DNA from: Fischerella sp. PCC 9431
Lineage (GTDB): Bacteria > Cyanobacteriota > Cyanobacteriia > Cyanobacteriales > Nostocaceae
Assembly: GCF_000447295.1 (NCBI RefSeq)
Contig: NZ_ALVX01000043.1
Location: 1-40,663 of the forward strand
Reading direction: 5' to 3'
Length of the DNA: 40,663 bases
Under the pieces are notes generated by a model that made no database searches, was not told where the DNA came from, and worked only from the letters and a program-made list of their open reading frames with translations. The translations under genes were made by a program, and so were the position numbers. Numbering within the stretch: the first letter of the stretch is position 1; the number at the start of each line of letters is the position of its first letter. Below, in pieces: positions 7,476 to 14,272 of the stretch.

Positions 7476-8023
7476 TTTTTAACCCGTATCACTTGGAATC
7501 ACTAAATGAGCTACCCCTGACTGAGGATAAGCCCGTGCTGACAACAGACCACATCGAAAAGCTAGAACTTAGCTACAACTGGATACTCGATGTAGCTACA
7601 TCACAAGAGTACTTGAGCCTAGAAAATAATCGCCAGCTTGATGTAGCTCTTATAAATATTGACCGCGTACTCAAAGACCAGTCACTAAACCCAGACCATT
7701 ACAGGAGTGAATACAACACGGGTATCAAGGTTGTCATGCATGTCAAAAAGACACCTTCAAATAACAAGGGGCTACGGTTACTACTTCTAGACTTGGCAGC
7801 AAACACTTCTCAAATAGCCTTCATTGCAACTGTGTTAATGGGATTGGGTACGGTGTTCTGCTATGGCGTTGACCGCATAGAGCAAAGTCGGGGTGAACAA
7901 TACCAACCTACCTGGAAGCAACAAGCAAAGGTGTTTGAGGGTAGCGCTATTTGCAGTATTAGCCTTTGCCTTAGTTCGGTTGTGATTGGGGCTTGTTTAT
8001 CAGGAGGTGAGCAAGATGAATGA
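7472..8023 (+). CDS. Two-transmembrane protein of the par operon
   Basis: The protein has 183 residues. The first 105 are soluble and mixed in charge. Two hydrophobic segments follow, near 112-130 (IAFIATVLMGLGTVFCYGV) and 155-175 (GSAICSISLCLSSVVIGACL), with a short charged loop between. It starts in a 4-bp ATGA overlap with the RHH gene, so translation is coupled. I recognise no family. Tight coupling to the ParM/ParR candidates suggests a membrane partner of the filament system or a co-transcribed plasmid function. Confidence 0.6.
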   Translation: MIFNPYHLESLNELPLTEDKPVLTTDHIEKLELSYNWILDVATSQEYLSLENNRQLDVALINIDRVLKDQSLNPDHYRSEYNTGIKVVMHVKKTPSNNKGLRLLLLDLAANTSQIAFIATVLMGLGTVFCYGVDRIEQSRGEQYQPTWKQQAKVFEGSAICSISLCLSSVVIGACLSGGEQDE

Positions 8024-8285
8024 TTTACAGCTTGTTCATTGCGTGACTTTGCTGACAATGAGCAAAACCTACAGTATTGATGGCGTTCTGTACCGCTATG
8101 TGTACAGCAGTGGCAGTATCAAACATACTCAGTACTTTTTTCGACCTCTGCCAGCACAGAAAAAGACGGCAGACCTAAAACTCAACAGGGACAAGGTTTT
8201 ACGTAAAGTCTATGAAGTGCCGAGTTTGTATAGACAGCACCGAGCAACTATGACAGATGCAGCTATTCAGCAAAGCTTGTTTTGA
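8016..8285 (+). CDS. Small hypothetical protein (compact beta-strand-rich)
   Basis: This 89-residue protein has an unusually good ribosome-binding site (AGGAGGTG, 7 nt upstream), which places the ATG at 8016, eight bases inside the previous gene. It contains the segment YSIDGVLYRYVYSSG followed by YFFRPL and a basic region KKTADLKLNRDKVLRKVYEVPSLYRQHR. I have the impression of a recurring cyanobacterial plasmid family but cannot name a function. No membrane segment. It belongs to the ParM-headed operon. Confidence 0.55.
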   Translation: MNDLQLVHCVTLLTMSKTYSIDGVLYRYVYSSGSIKHTQYFFRPLPAQKKTADLKLNRDKVLRKVYEVPSLYRQHRATMTDAAIQQSLF

Positions 8286-8364
8286 GGGTAGAGCGATCGC
8301 ACAGACTTGCAATCACTGCGATCACCCTATGTACACAACTACGTATACACAAGGATTGTACAAC

Positions 8365-8904
8365 ATGCCTAAAATCAATCATCCAGCTCCTTTGGCTATA
8401 ACCATTGCAGGCGATGAAGATAGAACCCACTATTTTGATGACCGCGAAGAGTTTGACGATTTTGTTAGGGGTTTGCTTGTGGGTGAGGACGAATTAAGAG
8501 AGTTTTCAACTGATTTCAAACTGTATTCAAAAGTAGGTGGGGAGTGGGTAGAGCAAGACCTTGACCCCTACAATTATTTCACAGACATTGATGATACTCT
8601 TTACCCACTAGCACACGGTCAATTGTTAGCCAACTACGGACAGTGGGTGAACCACAAAACTCTGTGGGATATTGCACAGGGGAACGAAAAAGCTATTGCA
8701 TTAATCGATGATGCGTTTACTCGCGATCAAGTGGAGACGACATTTAAGAGATTAAGTGAAGTAGGAGCATGGGCTAGTGATGAAGAAGACCCAGCCTTTA
8801 CTGAATACTTAGACAGCACAGAACAAGAACTGTACGCACTTGCAACTCAAGGAACTTCTTTTGCTGATGAAGATGAGCCAGAGGCTTGGTTAACGGAAAT
8901 CTAA
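8365..8904 (+). CDS. Acidic hypothetical protein
   Basis: This protein has 179 residues and is strongly acidic (for example YFDDREEFDDFVRGLL and a C-terminal FADEDEPEAWLTEI). The ATG at 8365 is preferred over an upstream in-frame ATG at 8257 because AAGGAT lies 9 nt before it and the preceding gene ends at 8285. It is soluble and mostly helical, with no cysteine or histidine cluster and no recognised domain. A short HIP1-containing gap separates it from the previous gene, and it remains in the same direction as the ParM operon. The acidity could suggest a DNA-mimic or an adaptor, but nothing in the sequence shows that. Confidence 0.55.
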   Translation: MPKINHPAPLAITIAGDEDRTHYFDDREEFDDFVRGLLVGEDELREFSTDFKLYSKVGGEWVEQDLDPYNYFTDIDDTLYPLAHGQLLANYGQWVNHKTLWDIAQGNEKAIALIDDAFTRDQVETTFKRLSEVGAWASDEEDPAFTEYLDSTEQELYALATQGTSFADEDEPEAWLTEI

Positions 8905-8917
8905 TGACTAATAACCA

Positions 8918-9160
8918 ATGACTAAGCGTGTCCTTATTCGCACTGAAACTACTGATACTCACGCAGACGGCACGACCACCTCCAGTAAGACAGAGCGATT
9001 AGAAGAAACACCATCAAGTGGTCTATTAGAAGCATGGATGGCTCTAGTACTTCTTCTTTTCACCGGACTTCTGTTTATTACGACTTATCGTGTCGTGTCA
9101 TCAATTACACAAATACAACTCAAACAAACAAATGGAATTCAACAAGTTGACCACTACTAA
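8918..9160 (+). CDS. Small single-pass membrane protein
   Basis: The protein has 80 residues: a polar Thr/Glu-rich N-terminus (TETTDTHADGTTTSSKTERLEE), one hydrophobic segment at about 38-58 (LEAWMALVLLLFTGLLFITTY), and a polar Gln-rich tail. It starts 13 bp after the previous gene and overlaps the next by 29 bp. Architecture suggests a tail-anchored or single-pass adaptor. No family recognised. Confidence 0.5.
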   Translation: MTKRVLIRTETTDTHADGTTTSSKTERLEETPSSGLLEAWMALVLLLFTGLLFITTYRVVSSITQIQLKQTNGIQQVDHY

Positions 9161-9803
9161 CCAATCGCAAATGTCTGTTGTCAAAGGTGGTAAGGGTGAT
9201 TTCTCCACCAATGCCGCACAAATGGGTAAACAGGCTGCACTACCTCAAGCTATTTCAATGCTGCAAGGGCTTTACCAGTCCTACGGGCTACAATTAAGCG
9301 ACATCAACATGCAAGACCCGAAGTTTAAGGACAAAGTTGTTGCTGTTGGAAAGGTGGCAGAAGTAGCCCGGTTAAACACCAAAGCCCTAGCCCAGATGCT
9401 CAAGCACACTGCAACCCTGATGGCTGGACAAGTGAAACTAGCTGAGTTTTACGCTGCCAGTACAAACATAGTTGTCCAGGGCAAGAAACATATCGATAAG
9501 TCAACGGCTGACGCATTCCTAGCACTTGCCGACTATAACAAACACGCTCAGTCTTTAACCGCGAAAGTTGACCGCAAGGTTAAAGCCCTGGATGCAAAGT
9601 ACGAACTAATGGGGCAACTCGGAGAAGGCAAGCTCAAAACCAGTTTGCAACTTATTGAGAATCAGAAACAAGCTGGTGAGAAACGGCAAGCAGCAACCGC
9701 ACAGTTGCAACAGACTCGCCAAGAGTTGTTGGCATCTGTCGGCATTAAGCGGCAGAAAGATGCTGAGTATATCCGTTATGGGCATTTGAAAGCTGATAAA
9801 TAA
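9132..9803 (+). CDS. Helical, coiled-coil hypothetical protein
   Basis: The protein has about 223 residues and is almost entirely helical, with a lysine/glutamine-rich C-terminal half (about 150-205) that could form a coiled coil. ATG at 9132 is chosen because it keeps a modest overlap with the preceding membrane gene; ATG at 9171 is also possible, and neither has a clear ribosome-binding site. Notable segments are DFSTNAAQMGKQAALPQAIS and repeated KVDRKVKALDAKYELMGQL. No cofactor motif, no membrane segment. The composition recalls phage tail-measure or scaffold-like helical proteins, but no match is claimed. Confidence 0.55.
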   Translation: MEFNKLTTTNQSQMSVVKGGKGDFSTNAAQMGKQAALPQAISMLQGLYQSYGLQLSDINMQDPKFKDKVVAVGKVAEVARLNTKALAQMLKHTATLMAGQVKLAEFYAASTNIVVQGKKHIDKSTADAFLALADYNKHAQSLTAKVDRKVKALDAKYELMGQLGEGKLKTSLQLIENQKQAGEKRQAATAQLQQTRQELLASVGIKRQKDAEYIRYGHLKADK

Positions 9804-9813
9804 TTAGAGGGAG

Positions 9814-9833
9814 CCGGGGTAGAAATGCCCCGG
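9814..9833. repeat. Short GC hairpin before a membrane gene
   Basis: CCGGGG (9814-9819) pairs perfectly with CCCCGG (9828-9833) across an 8-nt loop, 8 bp upstream of the ATG at 9842 and directly behind the AGAGGGAG region. It could limit ribosome access or process the mRNA between two operon genes. There is no T-run, so it is not a classic terminator. Confidence 0.4.
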
Positions 9834-9841
9834 AAAATTAC

Positions 9842-10207
9842 ATGCAATCCAGTTTTGAGCCAAAACCAAGTGGTAAAGGCACTAAATTTTACATTCATTT
9901 AAGCAATTGGGCTGAGTTTCTCTCGTGGATGAGTACAGGTATTGCAGTTGCTTTTGTAGTCCAAATAGCCCCCAAGTTGCTTTTAATTTACCCAATCGCT
10001 TTTATATTAACCATCACCTATTTTGTTAGTAATATCCCTCACAACAAAACAGCTAGCTTACTGCGTATTGCGGCTGTCTTCTGTTCACTGTTCGGCTTTT
10101 GGAATTTGGTTTGGCTCTACAGAGATACTGTGTCAGCCGTTGTTGTTGGAGCGATCGCATTAATCATTGTTGGGGGAGGGTATGTGCTGTGGCTGAAACT
10201 ACGTTAA
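9842..10207 (+). CDS. Polytopic small membrane protein
   Basis: This 121-residue protein has about four hydrophobic segments: 29-45, 48-63, 72-90 and 97-117 (VVVGAIALIIVGGGYVLWL). The N-terminal 20 residues are polar and probably cytoplasmic. It ends 19 bp inside the next gene, whose ribosome-binding site (GGGGGAGGG) lies in its coding region, so the two are translated together. No family recognised. The pair could make a membrane complex in the ParM-headed operon. Confidence 0.55.
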   Translation: MQSSFEPKPSGKGTKFYIHLSNWAEFLSWMSTGIAVAFVVQIAPKLLLIYPIAFILTITYFVSNIPHNKTASLLRIAAVFCSLFGFWNLVWLYRDTVSAVVVGAIALIIVGGGYVLWLKLR

Positions 10208-10986
10208 AAATTAGCTATAAGGAATTAGCTTTTGGTAGCTTTGCTGTGGGTTTAGTCAGTTTGGGGCTAGCAATACCAGGTTATTTAAAGGACTGGCGTG
10301 AGTATCGCATTTGTGAAGATTATTTTGGTATCACCACTTGTCAGAATCGTGCCTACACAATTGAAAACCCTTCTCAGCCCAGGCTGGAACCAACCAAAGT
10401 TTATTTCAATGAAGCTTTAACAAAGATTTTGGGGATAACAATAGCCTGTGCTGCTTTCCCCTTAGCGGGGTACGCAGCCAGAGAAATGGCTTCAATTAGT
10501 GAGTACAACGAGACTGTGGAGGCAATTAACAAGACTGCCCAGTTGCAATCATTAACCCAGGAACAAACAATCGATTTAAAACTAGGTGGGGAAGCCTACG
10601 AATCTATGAAGGCGATTGAAATGGCGGATGCAATTGATAGATTCCGCGAAACTCTCTATATTCCTGTTAGTGCAGAAGATGTAGATGCAGAAATTGAGGC
10701 AATTCAACAGCAGCTAAAGCAAGCAGAAAACCGTAAGGCGCTTGAATTTGAGATTGACGCAACAGTCCAACCGGATGAACCAAAGATTAGTGAAAACGCT
10801 CAAAAACTATTTGATTATCTGCTCAGGAAAGAAGCAAGTAAAGAAAAGCCAATGAGCGTTAACACAGTGAACAAAAACGGAGTTATTAAAGATGCGGATG
10901 CTGCAATGATTCGTGAGCTTTTTGCTGAGTTGGTCAGAGCTGAACTAGCTGGGCTTGATGATGACGGCAACATTTATCTGATTTAG
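10189..10986 (+). CDS. Membrane-anchored protein with C-terminal winged-helix-like domain
   Basis: The protein has about 265 residues from a GTG start at 10189, chosen because GGGGGAGGG lies 8 nt upstream; the longer TTG-initiated frame would overlap the previous gene too deeply. Two hydrophobic segments are near 12-32 (FGSFAVGLVSLGLAIPGYL) and 79-100 (ILGITIACAAFPLAGYA), then a charged helical stalk with coiled-coil character (DVDAEIEAIQQQLKQAENRK). The last 65 residues, from ENAQKLFDYLLRKEASK to DDGNIYLI, have the helix pattern and terminal beta wing of a winged-helix domain. A membrane protein with a cytoplasmic DNA-binding-like head would suit tethering of plasmid DNA, but that is inference. 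Last gene of the operon. Confidence 0.6.
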   Translation: MAETTLKISYKELAFGSFAVGLVSLGLAIPGYLKDWREYRICEDYFGITTCQNRAYTIENPSQPRLEPTKVYFNEALTKILGITIACAAFPLAGYAAREMASISEYNETVEAINKTAQLQSLTQEQTIDLKLGGEAYESMKAIEMADAIDRFRETLYIPVSAEDVDAEIEAIQQQLKQAENRKALEFEIDATVQPDEPKISENAQKLFDYLLRKEASKEKPMSVNTVNKNGVIKDADAAMIRELFAELVRAELAGLDDDGNIYLI

Positions 10987-11411
10987 CTTCTTCGGTCAGA
11001 AGGGCAATTGATTACTTGTTGAAGGGTTAAGCGAGTGGCGGGCTGCTAAGTCGGGGGCCACTCCACGAGAAATATTGCCCGTCTCCCACACCACCCGCCC
11101 TAAACTAAGTATCCCCAGTTCGTCGGGGCATTACGAGGTTACGTGGTTGAAGCAATTCTGATACCCTCACTCCTTCTGTTTAACTGAATAGCATCAACGT
11201 TTTTGATGTTATCAACCATTGACAACCGCGAGATAAAAGTTCATCAAGACTATCAACCCGCCACACCCGCGCTGTGTTGTCTCATGAGGCAGTGACGATG
11301 CGATTGCCTACCAAACAAAAATGGTATCAGAGCAAAAAGGAACACGTTGTAAAGTTTTAGGCATTGAGACGATATGGTAATATTGTCTTGATTTTTTGAA
11401 CTTTAATCAAA
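10987..11411. other. Intergenic region with one hairpin
   Basis: These 425 bp separate the rightward ParM operon from a leftward gene. GAGTGGC (11033-11039) pairs with GCCACTC (11057-11063) around a 17-nt loop and may end the operon, although no T-run follows. No other gene, repeat or promoter is convincing here. Confidence 0.35.
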
Positions 11412-12074
11412 CTACTCTCGATTAATTCTTAAATGAGATAACTTTAAAATATAATTTTTGAATTCATCACTGCTCATCATATTATGATAACCATCATAAG
11501 CATCTCTTTTTTTTGATAAATTGTAATGCGATGTTTTTGTAAAAATTACAAAAGCACCTTCCATATATCTGATTACGATTCTTGCGGTTTTTGGTAAAGG
11601 TTTCTCTTGATTTTTAGAATTATCATAACCATAGTATCCATATTCCCATACAGAACGTTCTACATAAAACCCTGGATTTATTTCTGTAAGTTCTTCGCGT
11701 AAAAGTTCATCATCTTCATAAATACCACTTGGGCTTAAGTATTTTGTTTCCAATCTAAAATAAGACCATTCATAATTATTATTAAATGAATGAAAAGTTA
11801 AAGTATCAGGTTTTAAAATATATGGAATACCACCAAATAATTCAATACACCCTTCTTCGGCGGATTCTGTAGCTTTTATTATATCAATCCCTCCACCTCC
11901 AGGTAAAAAAACGTGGGTTGAATGACTAATAGAAGCAATCGCATTAAGGATTTTTATCATTGCTTCTTTATCTTCCCATACACAGGTGTTTGGAATTGAA
12001 ACGGGGAATATTTGCTTAAGCAGAGATTCCCATTTTAATAAGTGTTCTAGCATTTGTGCTTTTTTGTTGTTCAT
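11412..12074 (-). CDS. Hypothetical protein in the accessory region
   Basis: This 220-residue soluble protein is rich in aromatic residues and AT-rich in codon use compared with its neighbours. Segments include THVFLPGGGGIDIIKATES, FHSFNNNYEWSYFRLETKYL and a Tyr-rich WEYGYYGYDNS. The glycine stretch is not a P-loop. The pattern of alternating strands recalls immunity-type or SUKH-like proteins, but I see no firm signature. A weak AGG precedes the ATG. It stands alone between two intergenic stretches and is probably recently acquired cargo, as its base composition suggests. Confidence 0.55.
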   Translation of the reverse strand: MNNKKAQMLEHLLKWESLLKQIFPVSIPNTCVWEDKEAMIKILNAIASISHSTHVFLPGGGGIDIIKATESAEEGCIELFGGIPYILKPDTLTFHSFNNNYEWSYFRLETKYLSPSGIYEDDELLREELTEINPGFYVERSVWEYGYYGYDNSKNQEKPLPKTARIVIRYMEGAFVIFTKTSHYNLSKKRDAYDGYHNMMSSDEFKNYILKLSHLRINRE

Positions 12075-12192
12075 TGCTTTTACCTAATAGTTATGGCATT
12101 CATCCCTGGCTACTATAAGCAAGTATGCCCATGCCAAGCCTAATGAAAGCAGCAGTCTTTACGAGATGCCTGTATAGGAGAAAATTAACCAG

Positions 12193-12278
12193 GCTAAAAC
12201 TTGCTGCGTTTGATGCTTTGTTTTAGCTGAGTCTCTACAAAACACCTTAGAAGCAATATCCCCTCTGAGGTGTTTTGT
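12193..12278. repeat. Two consecutive perfect hairpins
   Basis: GCTAAAAC (12193-12200) pairs with GTTTTAGC (12220-12227), and ACAAAACACCT (12237-12247) pairs with AGGTGTTTTGT (12268-12278). Loops are 19 and 20 nt. They lie between two leftward genes and might terminate the DUF2513-like transcript or belong to a small RNA. The rest of 12075-12461 shows nothing else. Confidence 0.45.
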
Positions 12279-12461
12279 CCGTCAGGGGAATAAGCTGTTA
12301 TGCATTAAAAATGCACAACAGCAAGGCACTTATGCTGAGGGCAGAAGACAGAAGGGAAGAGGATTTTAATCATTAAACAAACCATAACGAATATGTAAAT
12401 TAAAAGCGCAACAGCTTATTTCCGTTGCGGAAATGCCCCCACTGACACCTGCGTAAATTTA

Positions 12462-12719
12462 CTAGATTTCTTCGCGTTTTTTACGAAGGAATTCACGTCC
12501 TTTCTGCTTGAGATAAATATCTTGATAGTCTGTAGGTCTTGTGCTTGCTTGGCTATATAAAGGAGTAGCTTCAATAAGTTCCTCTTCAATCATTTGATAC
12601 ATTTCAGCCACTATTGCTTTATCTGGGTACCCATCAATTTCAGACACCTTGTATAAACTTTCAGGATCAACTTTTTCAACCTGTAATAGAATTGCTTTTG
12701 CTAGCTCACTGTTACTCAT
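12462..12719 (-). CDS. DUF2513-like small winged-helix protein
   Basis: This 85-residue protein has the pattern of DUF2513: an N-terminal helix SELAKAILLQVEK, then VSEIDGYPDKAIVAEMYQMIEEELIEA, and the terminal DIYLKQKGREFLRKKREE where the family has LT-x-x-G-x-x-FL. Such proteins are small winged-helix proteins of unknown role common on mobile elements. AAAGG lies about 10 nt upstream of the ATG and a strong promoter is present (12759-12788). It is transcribed alone. Assignment is by pattern and moderately sure. Confidence 0.6.
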   Translation of the reverse strand: MSNSELAKAILLQVEKVDPESLYKVSEIDGYPDKAIVAEMYQMIEEELIEATPLYSQASTRPTDYQDIYLKQKGREFLRKKREEI

Positions 12720-12758
12720 ATAATCAGTACCTTTGTATTAGTAAAAATATTAGCAGTA

Positions 12759-12788
12759 TATATAAACACAAATAAAATCAATTGTCAA
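12759..12788 (-). promoter_or_regulatory. Consensus-like promoter for the DUF2513-like gene
   Basis: On the minus strand a perfect TTGACA (12783-12788) is followed after 18 bp by TATATA (12759-12764), itself about 40 bp before the ATG at 12719. The surroundings are AT-rich. This is the best promoter match noted in the window. Confidence 0.6.
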
Positions 12789-12941
12789 GTTATTTGTTTG
12801 GCGATTGCCTAGTCGCCCCCATCTTATAAGGGGTAAGATCACGCCCCTCTGACGTTTGCCGCCACATAAAGTCTAAAACCCTTGCTGTGCAATAGATTTG
12901 AAAATAAAAATCCAGTTGCTCACGCATATAGTCGTATGTAG

Positions 12942-13037
12942 TACGCTACTGGTATCGAGCGTGTTGGTGGTCGTTACCGCTTCATCCACAAACTGCTGCA
13001 AGACCACTTTGCCCAAATGGAGTTCAAGCGGAATTAA
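12942..13037 (+). pseudogene. C-terminal remnant of a NACHT/STAND NTPase
   Basis: A plus-strand frame with no start codon reads GIERVGGRYRFIHKLLQDHF followed by AQMEFKRN and a stop at 13035-13037. The GG-x-YRFIH-x-LLQ-x-x-FA pattern is the hallmark end of the helical domain of cyanobacterial NACHT/STAND NTPases. An in-frame stop lies just upstream (12939-12941) and no P-loop is nearby, so it is a relic. A minus-strand frame crossing the same DNA (12873-13133) is therefore doubtful. Confidence 0.5.
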
Positions 13038-13503
13038 GAACATATAACCAGGGCTAAGGCTAGAGAAGGTGTCATCTTGTGCCAAGTGGTTGAACACATT
13101 GATACGACTGGTTTTTAGGTTTTTAGCCTCCAAATATATAAAAGTTTACGCTGTTCCTCTTTTCAAGAGTGTAGGAACATTTCTCCTATAACAGGAAAGA
13201 AATTGATGAATTTTTGGCATCAAAACCACCGAAGATGGGGATAAGTTCCATAACCAAAAATAAAATCGGAACTTTGTATCTCTGCGTGGCACTTCATGGC
13301 AGCTTCTCTAGCTTTAGCCCAACCAACTTACGCAGGGCGATCGCCATTCCGTTCCAGAAAAATGATATCAACAGCGATATCAATGCCCGAAAAAAGTGGC
13401 AGAAGTTAACACTACAAGTAAAAATACCAACGCTTTGTATAGATAGCTGTATAGAAAGGTGTAGATATTTGTAAAACTTATGAATTGAGCAAAAAGTGGG
13501 AAC
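13038..13503. other. Degenerate intergenic stretch
   Basis: No supported gene. A plus-strand frame at 13214-13474 has no ribosome-binding site and no recognisable product. Another frame near 13297-13410 reads MAASLALAQPTYAGRS, which resembles a signal peptide and could be a decayed secreted-protein start. The stretch looks like residue of past insertions next to the recombinase. Confidence 0.3.
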
Positions 13504-13512
13504 GTGGGGGTA

Positions 13513-13623
13513 GTGAAAGATAAGGCTAACTTAATTGAGGTGGGTGATTCACGAAAACATCAGCTTTTGCGAAAATTATTACTGTCGGATTTCCAATCTA
13601 TTTATCGGACAGTAGTAGAATGA
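13513..13623 (+). CDS. Tiny ORF translationally coupled to the recombinase
   Basis: A 36-codon frame from GTG 13513 (or 13504) runs to a TGA that overlaps the recombinase ATG in an ATGA junction at 13620-13623. It encodes a charged helical peptide (KANLIEVGDSRKHQLLRKLL, then SDFQSIYRTVVE). The recombinase has no ribosome-binding site of its own, so coupling through this frame is plausible. Product unrecognised. Confidence 0.4.
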   Translation: MKDKANLIEVGDSRKHQLLRKLLLSDFQSIYRTVVE

Positions 13624-14213
13624 CCACAAAGTTTCGCCGCTTGAACAATGATGAATATCGCAGCCGGGAGTATTTGACCTGGGAGGAGATGAAAATTTTG
13701 ATTAAGGCGGCGGGCGAGCGCGGTCGGCATAGAGTTAGAGATCAGGCGTTGTTATTAATGTCATTTCGGCATGGGCTGCGACCGGGGGAGGCAGCGACGA
13801 TGAAATGGGATGCAGTTATGTTAGAGCGAAAGGTGATTTACATCAAGCGGCTTAAGGGTAGTCAAAGTGGCAATCACCCGATGCAACCGGATGAGGTGGA
13901 ATTGTTGACGCAGCTCAAGCAGACTTATCCCAAAAGTTTTTTTGTGTTCCCCAATGAACGAGGGCAGTCGCTGTCGGTGGATGCGATTGAGAAGATTGTC
14001 AAACGTGCTGCCGAAAAAGCTGGGCTACATATAAAAGTGCATCCGCATATGTTCCGCCATAGTTGTGGTTATTTTTTAGCAGAACAGAACCGTTCTACGC
14101 GAGATATTCAAAGTTATTTGGGGCATAAACAGATTCAAAACACTGTGCGCTATACTGCGGAGAATCCCAGGCGGTTTGAACATTTTGATTGGCAGTGGGA
14201 ACAGCCTTTTTGA
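13620..14213 (+). CDS. Minimal tyrosine recombinase (FimB/XerC-type catalytic domain)
   Basis: This site-specific recombinase of 197 residues consists almost only of the catalytic domain. Conserved residues visible are Arg54 (HGLRPGE), Lys79 (RLKGS), His143-x-x-Arg146 (HPHMFRH), His169 (LGHK) and the nucleophile Tyr178 (VRYT). It lacks the usual N-terminal core-binding SAM-like domain, as FimB/FimE-type and some cyanobacterial recombinases do. It could act in plasmid dimer resolution, DNA inversion or element integration. No att-like inverted sites were found next to it. Translation probably depends on the overlapping small upstream ORF. It sits at the border between the accessory region and the defence block. 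Confidence 0.85.
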   Translation: MTTKFRRLNNDEYRSREYLTWEEMKILIKAAGERGRHRVRDQALLLMSFRHGLRPGEAATMKWDAVMLERKVIYIKRLKGSQSGNHPMQPDEVELLTQLKQTYPKSFFVFPNERGQSLSVDAIEKIVKRAAEKAGLHIKVHPHMFRHSCGYFLAEQNRSTRDIQSYLGHKQIQNTVRYTAENPRRFEHFDWQWEQPF

Positions 14214-14272
14214 GTGGGTTTTAATTCACTAATATCATTGCTGGCAGGATATTAGACTTGAGACTAAACTAT

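Noticed and set aside
12873-13133. Minus-strand 86-residue frame
   Set aside because: The plus strand carries a recognisable NACHT C-terminal relic in the same DNA, and the minus frame has no supporting signal.
13214-13474. Plus-strand 86-residue frame before the recombinase
   Set aside because: No ribosome-binding site, no recognisable domain and odd composition; treated as degenerate DNA.
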